The position numbers and the translations under genes were made by a program. Below are positions 40,627 through 49,127 of a stretch of DNA of 64,000 nucleotides, piece after piece. Source of the DNA: Catenulispora sp. EB89 (GTDB lineage: Bacteria > Actinomycetota > Actinomycetes > Streptomycetales > Catenulisporaceae); the NCBI RefSeq assembly GCF_041261445.1, contig NZ_JBGCCU010000015.1:186001-250000 (forward strand), read 5' to 3'. Every line of letters starts with the position of its first letter. The stretch's first letter is position 1. The notes below the pieces were generated by a model. That model was not told the origin of the DNA. It saw nothing but the letters and a program-made list of their open reading frames with translations, and made no database searches.

Positions 40627-41591
40627 ACGACGGCTTCGACAGCTCCGACGACCAGGACGACTACGCCGAGTTCGGTGACACCTCCGCGCGTCCGCAGCGC
40701 ATGCGCCGCCGTGTCGACGACTCCGTCGCCAACCCGAACCGCAAAGGCCGCCTCACCCTCGAGGAGCGGGCACGCCTCGCCATCGAGCGCGAGAACCAGG
40801 ACATGGCGCCGCCCGAGGGCGACCGCTGGTCCAACTGGGTCGATGCCGGCCACGGCCCCGAGCCCCGGCCCGAATGGGTCATCACCGAGCAGGGTGCCTG
40901 CGACCACGAGCTCGGCGTTCTGAAGACCGGCAAGGAAGCGGACGTCTTCCTGCTGCGTCGCGTCTTTCCCGACACCGGCGCCGAGGTCACCATGGCCGCC
41001 AAGCGCTACCGCTCCAACGAACACCGCAACTTCCAGCGCGACGCCGGCTACCTCGAAGGCCGCCGCCTGCGCCGGACCCGCGACATGCGCGCCATCGAGG
41101 GCCGTACCTCCTTCGGCATGAACCTGATCGCTCAGCAGTGGGCGATCGCGGAGTTCGGCGCGCTGTCCGAGCTCTGGCAGGCCGGCGTGCCGGTGCCGTA
41201 TCCGGTGCAGCTGTACGGCACCGAGCTGCTGATGGAGTTCATCGGCGAGGCCGACGGCACGGCCGCGCCCCGGCTGGCGCAGATGCGCCCGGATCCCGAC
41301 GAGCTGCTGGACCTGTGGGAGCAGCTGGTCTCCGCACTGCTGGCGCTGGCCGAGCGCGGGCAGACGCACGGCGACCTGTCGCCGTACAACCTCCTGGTGC
41401 ACCACGGCCGGCTGGTCCTCATCGACCTGCCGCAGGTGGTGGACGTGGTGGTGAACCCGAAGGGGCGCGAGTACATGACCCGGGACGTGCACAACGTCGC
41501 CAAGTGGTTCCTGGCGCGCGGCCTGCCCGAGCGCTTCGCCGATCCCGAGGCGCTGCTGGAGATGCTCGCCAGCGAAGCGCGTCTGATCTGA
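40587..41591 (+). CDS. RIO-type serine/threonine protein kinase
   Basis: 334 residues, soluble. After an acidic N-terminus (DGFDSSDDQDDYAEFGD) and a basic stretch comes the RIO1-like kinase fold: LGVLKTGKEADVFLLRR (nucleotide loop, about residues 108-124), AAKRYR (Lys), the catalytic loop HGDLSPYNLLVHHGRLVLIDLPQVVDVV (Asp and Asn at about 261 and 266, metal-binding Asp in LIDLPQ) and YMTRDVHNVAKWFLARGL. Eukaryotic and archaeal relatives act in ribosome maturation; the bacterial role is not known. ATG 40587 and GTG 40602 are both possible starts. It is divergent from the ECF gene, separated by 179 bases. Confidence 0.9.
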   Translation: MENTTVPKHSQYLNDGFDSSDDQDDYAEFGDTSARPQRMRRRVDDSVANPNRKGRLTLEERARLAIERENQDMAPPEGDRWSNWVDAGHGPEPRPEWVITEQGACDHELGVLKTGKEADVFLLRRVFPDTGAEVTMAAKRYRSNEHRNFQRDAGYLEGRRLRRTRDMRAIEGRTSFGMNLIAQQWAIAEFGALSELWQAGVPVPYPVQLYGTELLMEFIGEADGTAAPRLAQMRPDPDELLDLWEQLVSALLALAERGQTHGDLSPYNLLVHHGRLVLIDLPQVVDVVVNPKGREYMTRDVHNVAKWFLARGLPERFADPEALLEMLASEARLI

Positions 41592-41616
41592 AAACCCTTA
41601 CAGAACAAGGCCGCCG

Positions 41617-41645
41617 GCCGAGGTCCGCAGCACGCGGGCCTCGGC
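41617..41645 (+). terminator. Hairpin after the RIO kinase gene
   Basis: GCCGAGGTCCGC (41617-41628) pairs with GCGGGCCTCGGC (41634-41645) at 11 of 12 positions with a 5-base loop, 26 bases after the stop at 41591. It is probably the terminator. No T-run follows, as is common in actinobacteria. Confidence 0.6.
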
Positions 41646-41693
41646 TACAGTCGCTTCCCACGACATCGCCACGGCACGACGGGGAGGACCGCG

Positions 41694-42371
41694 ATGGCCG
41701 AGCAGACCGAGCAGACCGAGCAGACCTGGGATCCCTTCGAAACGCTGCGTCGCACGCTCTGGATCGGCGGCGCACAGTGGGCCGGCAAGTCGACGGTCGC
41801 GCGCATCCTCGCGCACCGGCACGGCCTGACCGCGTACCACTACGACTACCACGACGCCCGCGGCCACCACGACCGGCGGATCGTGCAGCGCGTCGCACTC
41901 GGGCAGCCGCCGGAAGATCCATCCCCTGACACAGTCTGGGTCGAGACGACGCCGGAGCGCATGGCCGAGCAGACGCTGGCCGGCTTCCCGGCACGCTTCG
42001 AGTGGGCACTAGACGACCTGCGCGCCCTGTATTCGCCGCGGCCGATCATCGCCGAGGGCTGGGGCCTGCGGCCGGAACTGGTGCTGCCGCTGCTGGAAGC
42101 GCCGACGCGGATGGTGGTGATGGTGCCGACAGAAGACTTCCGGCAGCACCAACTCAGGACCCTGCCGCGCGCCGCCGCGACGGGCAACCGGACGAGCGAT
42201 CCGGCGCGTGCGCAGGCCAACCGCGTCGCGCGCGACCGGCTGGTGGCGGCGGACGCGGTGCGGCGGGCGAAGGAGTGCGGCGTGCCGGTGATCGAGGTGG
42301 ACGGAACGCGGGACGCTTTCGCGATCGCCGACGAGGTCGCCGAGCATTTCGGCGCCGCGCTGGTGGGGTGA
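41694..42371 (+). CDS. P-loop NTPase/kinase-like protein
   Basis: 225 residues. The Walker A loop IGGAQWAGKSTVARIL (about residues 23-38) is followed by a short lid-bearing core: AYHYDYHDARGHHDRR, FPARFEWALDDLRAL, PIIAEGWGLRPELVLPLL (a Walker-B-like strand) and MVVMVPTEDFRQHQLRTLPR. It resembles nucleoside- or shikimate-kinase-type small-molecule kinases, but the acceptor substrate cannot be told. The N-terminus has three EQT repeats (AEQTEQTEQT). It lies alone between the RIO kinase and pyrE on the same strand, with 100-base gaps. Confidence 0.8.
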   Translation: MAEQTEQTEQTWDPFETLRRTLWIGGAQWAGKSTVARILAHRHGLTAYHYDYHDARGHHDRRIVQRVALGQPPEDPSPDTVWVETTPERMAEQTLAGFPARFEWALDDLRALYSPRPIIAEGWGLRPELVLPLLEAPTRMVVMVPTEDFRQHQLRTLPRAAATGNRTSDPARAQANRVARDRLVAADAVRRAKECGVPVIEVDGTRDAFAIADEVAEHFGAALVG

Positions 42372-42472
42372 GACGGCCGCGAGCACTTCGGCGCGGCCGG
42401 CCGCTCGTCAAACAAAGTCGCCCAACGCCTCAGCACGCCGCTCGTCAGACCAGGCTGCGATAGTGGCTGTCC

Positions 42473-42994
42473 GTGACGCACTCAGACCTGGCCGCCCGCA
42501 TCCACGCCGCCGCGCACCTGACCGGCGAGTTCACCCTCCGCTCCGGACGCACCGCCACCGAGTACTTCGACAAGTACCGCTTCGAGGCCGACCCCGTGCT
42601 GCTCGACGAGATCGCCGAGCGCATGGCCCCGCTCGTCCCGGCGGGCACGCAGGTCCTCGCCGGCCTCGAAATGGGCGGCATCCCGGTGGTCACGGCCCTC
42701 GGTCGGCACACCGGGCTGCCCTGCGCCTTCGTCCGCAAGACGGCCAAGGCCTACGGCACCCGCCGCCTCGCCGAGGGCGCGGAGATCGCGGGCCGCCGCG
42801 TCCTGATCGTCGAGGACGTGGTCACCACCGGCGGCCAGATCGCCCTGTCCACCGAGGAGCTGCGCACGCTCGGCGCCGACGTGCGCGAGGCGCTGTGTGT
42901 CATCGACCGGGAGCAGGGCGGCAGCGAAGCGCTTGCCACGCAAGGGATCCAGCTTCTGTCTCTCCTTACCGCCGCAGATCTGCGTGTCGGCTGA
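42473..42994 (+). CDS. pyrE: Orotate phosphoribosyltransferase
   Basis: The 173-residue cytosolic enzyme converts orotate and PRPP to OMP in pyrimidine synthesis. Signatures are FTLRSGRTATEYFDKYRFEADP at the N-terminus, GLEMGGIPVVTALG, FVRKTAKAYGTRRLAEGAEIAG (flexible loop) and the PRPP-binding VLIVEDVVTTGGQI (about residues 109-122). The start is GTG 42473. A TAGTGGCT-like -10 within 15 bases of it suggests a short or absent leader. The usual pyrimidine-operon neighbours (pyrB, pyrC, carAB) are not present. It converges on apbE with an 8-base gap. Confidence 0.95.
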   Translation: MTHSDLAARIHAAAHLTGEFTLRSGRTATEYFDKYRFEADPVLLDEIAERMAPLVPAGTQVLAGLEMGGIPVVTALGRHTGLPCAFVRKTAKAYGTRRLAEGAEIAGRRVLIVEDVVTTGGQIALSTEELRTLGADVREALCVIDREQGGSEALATQGIQLLSLLTAADLRVG

Positions 42995-43002
42995 GGCACC
43001 GC

Positions 43003-43743
43003 TCACCCCGCCAAATACCGCGCGAACCCCGCCGTCTCCACCGTCGTCCCATCCGGCAGCACCGCGTAGGCCTCGAACCCCTGCCGTTCCTCGACCCACT
43101 CAAGCCCGCGCTCCGGTCCCATCGCGAACACCGCCGTCGCGTACGCGTCCGCGCGCGCGATCCGCGCCCCGATCAGCGTCACCGCCAGGAAGCCGGTCGC
43201 GGGGCGCGCGGTCGCCGGGTCGATGATGTGCGCGCCGCGCTCGGTGGTGCCGGAGGTCGCGACCGCGAAGTCGCGGCCGGAGACCAGCGCCGCGTAGCGC
43301 TCGGGGTGGCGGGGGTCGGCGATGCCGACGGTCCAGGGGCGGCCCAGGTCCGCCTCGCCGCGGGCCTGGACGTCGCCGCCGCCGACGATCAGGTGGTTGC
43401 GGGAGCCGGCGGCGGTCAGCAGCCGGTCCACCTCCTCGATGGCCCAGCCCTTCACCCAGCCGCTGGGGTCCAGGCGGCCCGCCGGATACGCGCTGAACGC
43501 GCCGGCGGTGTCGGCCTCGACCTCGGCGCAGCGGCGCAGGACCTCGGCGATCTCCGGGTCTCGCTCGATCGCCTCGCCGCGGGCCATCCGGCTGATCGCG
43601 CTGTCCTCGCGGTACGTCGAGAACTTCGCGTCGATCGCGTGCAGGCGGTCCACCGCGGCCGGGATGCCGTCGCCGACGTCGGCCACGATGGAGAACACCG
43701 TCCCCATGACCGGCTCGACGTATCGGACCTTCCCGTCGGTCAC
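43003..43743 (-). CDS. apbE: FAD:protein FMN transferase ApbE
   Basis: 246 residues. The Mg-dependent enzyme attaches FMN from FAD through a phosphodiester to a Ser/Thr of FMN-binding domains. Signatures are VMGTVFSIVADVGD at the start, DPSGWVKGWAIEEVDRLL (residues ~92-109), NHLIVGGGDVQARG (GGD motif) and TSGTTERGAHIIDPATARP, with the metal-ligand Asp and Thr in the ARADAYATAVFAMG segment. No signal peptide or lipobox is seen, so it works in the cytosol before export or is exported unconventionally. The ATG overlaps the stop of the FMN-binding protein gene by 4 bases (ATGA); the neighbour is its obvious substrate. Confidence 0.95.
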   Translation of the reverse strand: MTDGKVRYVEPVMGTVFSIVADVGDGIPAAVDRLHAIDAKFSTYREDSAISRMARGEAIERDPEIAEVLRRCAEVEADTAGAFSAYPAGRLDPSGWVKGWAIEEVDRLLTAAGSRNHLIVGGGDVQARGEADLGRPWTVGIADPRHPERYAALVSGRDFAVATSGTTERGAHIIDPATARPATGFLAVTLIGARIARADAYATAVFAMGPERGLEWVEERQGFEAYAVLPDGTTVETAGFARYLAG

Positions 43744-44312
43744 GCGGCCGCCTTGTCTATCGCGCTCTGCAGCGACTGCTGGTACCCCTCACTGGTGTAG
43801 GTCGCGCCCGAGACGCCGTCGATGTTCGCACTCTGCGCGCTCATCGCCTGCTGGTTCAGCTGCGGTATCGCGTAGCTGTTGATCTCCTGGTCGCGGCCGG
43901 TCTCGGTGGGATACTGGAGCACCTGGATCTGGGTGATCTTCTTCCCGCTGAAGGTGACAGCCAGCTGCACCGGCCCGTAGCGGGTGTCCGCGGCGTCGCC
44001 GGTGATCGTCTTGGTCGTGCTCGCCGGGGCCGCGGGACTCGACGACGCTCCCGACTTCGGCGCGGACGAACTCGGCGCCGACCCGGGCTGCGATGTAGAA
44101 CCCGACGAGCCAGAGGAGCCCGTAGACCCGGACGACCCCGAAGAACTCGACCCCGAACTCGGCTGGGAACCACCCGAACCGCTCGACTGGGTGATCGTGA
44201 AGTTGTTGTTGACACCCTTGGCAGCAAGCGGCGTGTTGCTGTGCGGCTTCAGACCGAGCAGCAGTACGACCCCCGAAACGGTCGCGGTGCCGGTGACGAT
44301 CGCGCGTCGCAT
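43740..44312 (-). CDS. FMN-binding-domain protein, ApbE substrate
   Basis: 190 residues. An N-terminal hydrophobic anchor or signal (MRRAIVTGTATVSGVVLLLGL) is followed by a Ser/Gly/Pro-rich spacer (about residues 42-97) and an FMN_bind domain (about 105-188). It contains YGPVQLAVTFSGKKITQIQVLQYP and the flavinylation motif DGVSGATYTSEGY, where ApbE should attach FMN to the Thr of SGAT. Covalent FMN on an extracytoplasmic domain carries single electrons. It is flanked by the flavocytochrome reductase gene (12-base gap) and apbE (overlap), forming a three-gene redox unit. Confidence 0.92.
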   Translation of the reverse strand: MRRAIVTGTATVSGVVLLLGLKPHSNTPLAAKGVNNNFTITQSSGSGGSQPSSGSSSSGSSGSTGSSGSSGSTSQPGSAPSSSAPKSGASSSPAAPASTTKTITGDAADTRYGPVQLAVTFSGKKITQIQVLQYPTETGRDQEINSYAIPQLNQQAMSAQSANIDGVSGATYTSEGYQQSLQSAIDKAAA

Positions 44313-44324
44313 GGAACAGCCTCT

Positions 44325-45677
44325 CTAGAACTCGAACGACTCGTGGTGGATATGGGAGTTGGGCACCCCGGCCCCTCGCAGCGCGGCGATCACCGCCTGC
44401 TGCATCGGCTCCGGCCCGCACAGGTACACGTCGTGCGCCTTCAGATCCGGCACCAGATTCATCAGCCCGCGCGGGGTGAGCGTCTTGCCGTGCCGCCGTC
44501 GGCTGCCGACCAAGTACACCAGCCGGGCGCCCCGGGTGCGGGCGATATCCTCCAGTTCGTTACGGAAGATGATCTCCCGATCGCTGCCCGCCCGATACAA
44601 CAAGGTCAGCCGGCCCGGCAGCGTCTCGAACAGCGCCCGGATCGGCGTGATCCCGACCCCGGCCGCGATCAGCAGCACCTGCGGCGAGCGCGCCTTGTCC
44701 TCCGTGAAGGCGCCGTAGGGCCCCTCGGCGCGGACCCGCGTCCCGGGCCGCAGCCGCGACACCGCCGCGCTGTGGTCGCCGAGGTTCTTGATCGTGAACC
44801 GCAGGTAGCTCGGGTGCGGCGCGGCCGACAGCGAGTACGGGTTCGCCACCCAGCGCAGGCTCCGGGTCTGGAACTGAAGCCGGAAGAACTGCCCGGGCCG
44901 GGCGTTCAGATCGTCCAGCCGCTCACCCTTGAGGATGACCGAGTAGACCCCCGGCCCCTCCTGCACGACCGAGTGCACCCGCAGCTTGTGCCGCCGGTCC
45001 CGCACGTACGGCATCCACAGCCGGTACCAGCCGAGCGTCAGCGCCGCCAGCACGTAGTACGCGCTCCACAGCGTCTGCTCGGGCTGGATCGACAGGTCGG
45101 CACCGTTGACTATCTGATGACTGAACGCCAGCGCGATCGCCAGGTAGGTCGCCAGGTGCAGGTAGTACCAGGTCTCGTAGCGAAGCTTGCGCCGCGCCAC
45201 CCGCGCCGAGACGATGCCGGTCCCGAACAGCAGCAGCGTGCCCAGCGACCCCTTGATCATCTCCGGGTAGTGGAACACGATGTCCACACCCTCGGCGACC
45301 ACGCCCTTGCCGTCGGTCAGGGCGTAGCCCCAGATGATCGTGACGATGTGCGCGCTGACCAGGAAGACCATGTACCGCCCGCACAGCGCGTGCCAGCGCG
45401 CCAGCCGGTCGCTGCCCACGCGGTGCTCCAGGACCGGGATCCGGGCCATGAGCAGCAGCAGGACCGGGGCCGTGTAGCCGGCCAGCAGGCCGGTGATGCG
45501 GCCGGCGCCGTCCAGCCAGCCGGCGGCGCCCACGACCGCGGGGGTGGCGTGCCACCAGGCGGCCAGCACCGCCGCGGCGCCGGCCGCCATCAGGGTCAGG
45601 GCCAGCCGCGGGACGGTCTCCGGGGACGCTTTCGCGCCGGGCGGCGCGGTGTCGCGGGGTAGTGCGGTCGTGCTCAT
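44325..45677 (-). CDS. Ferric-reductase-like flavocytochrome (membrane heme b plus FAD/NAD(P)H domain)
   Basis: 450 residues. About six membrane helices (25-225) carry His residues suited to heme b (ARWHALCGRYMVFLVSAHIV, WYYLHLATYLAIALAFSHQIV). An FNR-like half (about 230-450) follows, with the FAD site WVANPYSLSAAPHP, GDHSAAVSRLRPGTRVRAEGPYGAF, NAD(P) loop LIAAGVGITPIRALFETL and the closing CGPEPMQQAVIAAL and HHESFEF. No ferredoxin centre is present. It should move electrons from cytosolic NAD(P)H across the membrane to the FMN-binding protein encoded next. ATG 45677 was chosen because the frame above it enters the promoter region. It is divergent from a two-component system. Confidence 0.92.
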   Translation of the reverse strand: MSTTALPRDTAPPGAKASPETVPRLALTLMAAGAAAVLAAWWHATPAVVGAAGWLDGAGRITGLLAGYTAPVLLLLMARIPVLEHRVGSDRLARWHALCGRYMVFLVSAHIVTIIWGYALTDGKGVVAEGVDIVFHYPEMIKGSLGTLLLFGTGIVSARVARRKLRYETWYYLHLATYLAIALAFSHQIVNGADLSIQPEQTLWSAYYVLAALTLGWYRLWMPYVRDRRHKLRVHSVVQEGPGVYSVILKGERLDDLNARPGQFFRLQFQTRSLRWVANPYSLSAAPHPSYLRFTIKNLGDHSAAVSRLRPGTRVRAEGPYGAFTEDKARSPQVLLIAAGVGITPIRALFETLPGRLTLLYRAGSDREIIFRNELEDIARTRGARLVYLVGSRRRHGKTLTPRGLMNLVPDLKAHDVYLCGPEPMQQAVIAALRGAGVPNSHIHHESFEF

Positions 45678-45745
45678 GGGACCGAGGTAAACAGCACTAC
45701 CTTTGAGTTTCCTCAGAATCGTGTCCGCAAAGCCGCTGATCGAGG

Positions 45746-45761
45746 CAATCCTTAGCCAATC
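45746..45761. promoter_or_regulatory. Direct repeat CAATC-N6-CAATC, candidate response-regulator site
   Basis: CAATC at 45746 and 45757 are 11 bases apart, one helical turn, as in OmpR-family tandem half-sites. They lie 20 bases before the response regulator ATG and within the 103-base divergent promoter region with the flavocytochrome gene. Confidence 0.35.
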
Positions 45762-45780
45762 TTCACGCTGGATGTGGACG

Positions 45781-46515
45781 ATGACCGCCATGCTTGCGAA
45801 CATCGCGAACCCGACCGAACCCTGGCGCTTTTTGGTCGTCGACGACGAGCCGGACCTGGTGGAGGTGGTCTGCGGCGCGCTGCGCCACGAGGGCTGGGAC
45901 GCCGTCGGCGCGCACGACGGCCGCGAGGCGGTCTCGGCCGCGGCGACCTACCAGCCGGACGCCGTGGTGCTGGACATGATGCTCCCGGACATGGACGGCA
46001 TGGAGGTCATGCGCCGGATCCACACCTCCCGTCCGGAGGTCCGGGTACTGTTCCTCACGGCGCGCGACGCGGTGGAGGACCGGATCGCCGGGATCGCGGC
46101 CGGCGGCGACGACTACGTGGCCAAGCCGTTCAGCCTGGACGAGGTCGTGGTGCGGCTGCGCAGCCTGGTGCGGCGCACCGCGCGCGGCCGGGCCGGCCGG
46201 GTGGCGAGCCCGGACTGCCTGGTGGTCGGCGATCTAGTGTTGGACGAGGCCGCGCGGGAGGTGACCCGGGGCGGCGAACCGATCGAGCTGAGCCCGAAGG
46301 AGTTCGCGCTGCTGTGGTTCCTGATGCGGCACCCCCGCCAGGTGCTGAGCAAGTCCCAGATCCTGTCCGAGGTGTGGTCCTACGACTACGGCGGGCAGGC
46401 CCACGTCGTGGAGCTCTACATCAGCTACCTGCGCAAGAAGATCGACGCCGGCCGCCCGGCGATGATCCACACGGTGCGCGGCGCGGGATACGTCATCAAG
46501 GCCGCCGCTCCGTGA
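45781..46515 (+). CDS. OmpR-family response regulator
   Basis: 244 residues. The receiver domain has the acidic pair FLVVDDEPDLVEVV, phospho-acceptor Asp in AVVLDMMLPDMDGMEV (about residue 64), Thr in LFLTARDA and Lys in GGDDYVAKPFSLDE. The winged-helix output domain has ELSPKEFALLWFLMRHPRQVLSKSQILSEVWSYDYGG and YISYLRKKIDAGRPAMIHTVRGAGYVIK. ATG 45781 is used, and 45790 is possible. Its end overlaps the histidine kinase start (GTGA). Divergence from the flavocytochrome/FMN/ApbE genes suggests it controls that redox unit. Confidence 0.94.
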   Translation: MTAMLANIANPTEPWRFLVVDDEPDLVEVVCGALRHEGWDAVGAHDGREAVSAAATYQPDAVVLDMMLPDMDGMEVMRRIHTSRPEVRVLFLTARDAVEDRIAGIAAGGDDYVAKPFSLDEVVVRLRSLVRRTARGRAGRVASPDCLVVGDLVLDEAAREVTRGGEPIELSPKEFALLWFLMRHPRQVLSKSQILSEVWSYDYGGQAHVVELYISYLRKKIDAGRPAMIHTVRGAGYVIKAAAP

Positions 46516-48008
46516 TCCGGCTCCGGCCGCGGACGCTGCGAGGGCAGCTGACGCTCGGGCTGGTGGTGCTGCTGGCGGCGATCTTCGCCGGCGTCGGGTT
46601 CGGCACCACGGCCCTGCTGCGCGGGTTCCTCGTGTCGCGGCTGGACCAGCAGTTGTCGGCGGCCGGGCCGCGCTACGCGCAGAGCCTGGAGCACGAACTC
46701 GCCGCGGCCGACACCCGCGGCCAGGCGCAGGGCACGTTTGGGGCCCGCGCACTGAACAGCGTGGTGACGCAGGCCGGCGTGGTCGACGGAACCAGCGCGA
46801 CCGGCGACAACACCCGGCAGATCCGCCTGACGGCGGCCGATTCCCGGGACCTGCTGTCGCTGCCGACCGACGGCTCCGCGCACACCGTCCGCCTGTCGGG
46901 GCTCAAGGCCTACCGCATGCGCGCGGTCGCCGGCGCCGACGGCGACGTCCTGGTCACCGGCCTGCCGCTGTCCCAGGTCTCCAGCACGGTCCGGGAGCTG
47001 GCGACGGCCGAGATCGCGCTGTTCGGCGGCGCGGTGGTGGTGGCCGCGCTCGGCGGCGCGGCGTGGGTCCGGCTGGCGCTGCGGCCGCTGGAGCGCGTGA
47101 CCCGGACCGCCGAGCGGGTCAGCACCCTGTCGCTGGCCAGCGGCGAGGTGGCGCTGGACGTCCGGGTCCCGGACGCGGACCGGAACGACGAAGTGGGCCG
47201 GGTCGGCGCCTCCCTGAACCGGATGCTCGGCCACGTCGAGGACGCCCTGGCACGCCGGCAGTCCGTCGAGCGCCGGCTGCGCGACTTCGCCGCCGACGCC
47301 GGCCACGAGCTGCGCACTCCCCTGGCCGCCGTCCGCGGCCACGCCGAACTGGTGCTGCGGCGCGGTGGGGAGCTGCCCGACGACGCGCGCCACGGGCTGA
47401 TCCGCATCGAGGCCGAGTCGCGACGGATGGGGACGATCGTCGACGACCTGCTGCTATTGGCGCGGCTGGACGCCGGGCGGCCGCTGGAGTCGAAGGAGGT
47501 GGACCTGACGCTGCTGGTGCTGGACGCGGTGGACAACGCTCAGGCCGCCGACCATGCGGCCGAGGGGGACGGCGACACCACGGCGGCCGGCGGCGTGACC
47601 CCGACGCGTCACGAATGGCGCCTGGACCTGCCGACCGACCCGGTGACGGTGATCGGCGACCCGCACCGGCTGGCGCAGGCGGTGGCGAACTTCGTGACCA
47701 ACGCGCGCGTGCACACCCCGGCCGGGACCCGGGTCACGGTCGGGATCACGGTGCATGCCGACCGGGTCCGCCTCGCCGTCGAGGACACCGGCCCGGGACT
47801 GGCGCCGGACCTCGCGGACCGGGCCTTCGACCGGTTCACCCGCGGCGACCCAGCGCGCTCGCGGACCTCGGGGAGCACCGGGCTGGGACTGGCGATCACT
47901 CGCGCGGTCGCCGAGGCGCACGGCGGCCGGGTCGGAGTGGTGTCCGAGCCCGGTCGGACAGTGTTCGAGCTCGTACTGCCGTTGGAGCGGCAACACTCAT
48001 CCGAGTGA
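46512..48008 (+). CDS. Sensor histidine kinase of the two-component system
   Basis: 498 residues from GTG 46512. TM1 (LTLGLVVLLAAIFAGVGFG) is followed by an extracytoplasmic sensor of about 120 residues, TM2 (ALFGGAVVVAALGGAAWVRLAL), a HAMP domain, the H-box FAADAGHELRTPLAAVRGH (His at about 262), the N-box VANFVTNARVHT and the ATP lids DTGPGLAPDL and GSTGLGLAITRAVAEAHGG. The kinase phosphorylates the coupled OmpR regulator. Signal unknown; a redox or metal cue is plausible from the neighbouring flavocytochrome. It converges on an ABC ATPase gene with an 18-base gap. Confidence 0.94.
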   Translation: MIRLRPRTLRGQLTLGLVVLLAAIFAGVGFGTTALLRGFLVSRLDQQLSAAGPRYAQSLEHELAAADTRGQAQGTFGARALNSVVTQAGVVDGTSATGDNTRQIRLTAADSRDLLSLPTDGSAHTVRLSGLKAYRMRAVAGADGDVLVTGLPLSQVSSTVRELATAEIALFGGAVVVAALGGAAWVRLALRPLERVTRTAERVSTLSLASGEVALDVRVPDADRNDEVGRVGASLNRMLGHVEDALARRQSVERRLRDFAADAGHELRTPLAAVRGHAELVLRRGGELPDDARHGLIRIEAESRRMGTIVDDLLLLARLDAGRPLESKEVDLTLLVLDAVDNAQAADHAAEGDGDTTAAGGVTPTRHEWRLDLPTDPVTVIGDPHRLAQAVANFVTNARVHTPAGTRVTVGITVHADRVRLAVEDTGPGLAPDLADRAFDRFTRGDPARSRTSGSTGLGLAITRAVAEAHGGRVGVVSEPGRTVFELVLPLERQHSSE

Positions 48009-48026
48009 ATCAGATCTCCGCGTACA

Positions 48027-49013
48027 TCAGGCCGCAGATATCTCGCTCTCCCGCGCAGGGTCATTTCCAGCACTCTCCCGCCCCGGATCGGCGTAGTGCC
48101 GCAGGAACAACTCCTCCAACGTCGGCGGCCGGCTCGTCATCGACCGGACCCCCTGCGTCCCGAGCAGCACCATCAGCGCCGACAGGTGCTCGGTGTCGAC
48201 CGAGCACTCCACCCGCACTCCCCCGCCGGCCGCGGTTCCCAGCTCCGTGACCCGCACCTGGTGCGGCCCGTCGAAGCCCGCGAAGTCCTCGAATCCGTCC
48301 GGCAGCCGCTGGAGCTCCGCGCTGACCAGCGTGCGCGTCAGGTGCCGCAGCTCGGCCAGCGTCCCGGACTCCGCCACCCGCCCGCGACGCACGATGCTGA
48401 CCCGGTCGCAGACCTCTTCGACCTCCGACAGGATGTGGCTGGACAGCAGCACCGTGCGGCCGGCCGCCTTCTCCTGGCTCAGGCAGGACCGGAACTCGGC
48501 CTCCATCAGCGGGTCCAGGCCGCTGGTCGGCTCGTCCAGGACCAGCAGCTCAGCCTCGGAGGCGAACGCGGCGACCAGCATCACCTTCTGCCGGTTGCCC
48601 TTGCTGTAGGCGCGCCCCTTCTTGCTCGGGTCCAGGTCGAAGCGTTCCAGCAGCTCGGCCATGCGCTTGGCGCCGGTCGTGCGGCCGCGCAGCTTGGACA
48701 GCATCGCCAGCACCTGGCCGCCGGAAAGGTCCGGCCACAGAGCGACGTCGCCGGGGACGTAGGCCAGACGGCGGTGCAGGGCCACGGCGTCGCGGCGGGC
48801 GTCGCGGCCGAACAGGCGGACCTCGCCGGCGTCCGGACGGAGCAGGCTCAACAGGATTCTGAGGGTGGTGGACTTGCCGGCGCCGTTCGGGCCGAGCAGG
48901 GCGTGCACCTCGCCGGGGGCCACGGACAGGTCCAGACCATCGAGCGCGCGGGTGGCAGCGGATCCCCGGCCGAAGGTCTTCACCAGTCCGGTGAGGGAGA
49001 TCACATCCGTCAC
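48027..49013 (-). CDS. ABC transporter ATP-binding protein (DrrA-like), no permease adjacent
   Basis: 328 residues from GTG 49013. Walker A LLGPNGAGKSTTLRILLSLL (about residues 40-59), Q-loop region RLAYVPGDVALWPDLSGGQVLAML, signature region KGRAYSKGNRQKVMLVAAFA (the canonical LSGGQ is YSKGNRQ here), Walker B LLVLDEPTSGLDPLMEAEF and an H-loop in LLSSHILSEVEE. A C-terminal domain of about 100 residues (HLTRTLVSAELQRLPDGFEDF) is typical of drug-exporting ABC-2 ATPases. The downstream gene is the convergent kinase, so the membrane partner must lie elsewhere. The start is divergent from citrate synthase. Confidence 0.88.
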   Translation of the reverse strand: MTDVISLTGLVKTFGRGSAATRALDGLDLSVAPGEVHALLGPNGAGKSTTLRILLSLLRPDAGEVRLFGRDARRDAVALHRRLAYVPGDVALWPDLSGGQVLAMLSKLRGRTTGAKRMAELLERFDLDPSKKGRAYSKGNRQKVMLVAAFASEAELLVLDEPTSGLDPLMEAEFRSCLSQEKAAGRTVLLSSHILSEVEEVCDRVSIVRRGRVAESGTLAELRHLTRTLVSAELQRLPDGFEDFAGFDGPHQVRVTELGTAAGGGVRVECSVDTEHLSALMVLLGTQGVRSMTSRPPTLEELFLRHYADPGRESAGNDPARESEISAA

Positions 49014-49127
49014 AGTGCCAGCGTACACCCCATGATCATCACATATCACCAATGGCGCCGATTGACGGGCATCGCGCGGATCACACAAGATCGGGGTGAC
49101 GACACAATCACACAAGGAGGCACGACG

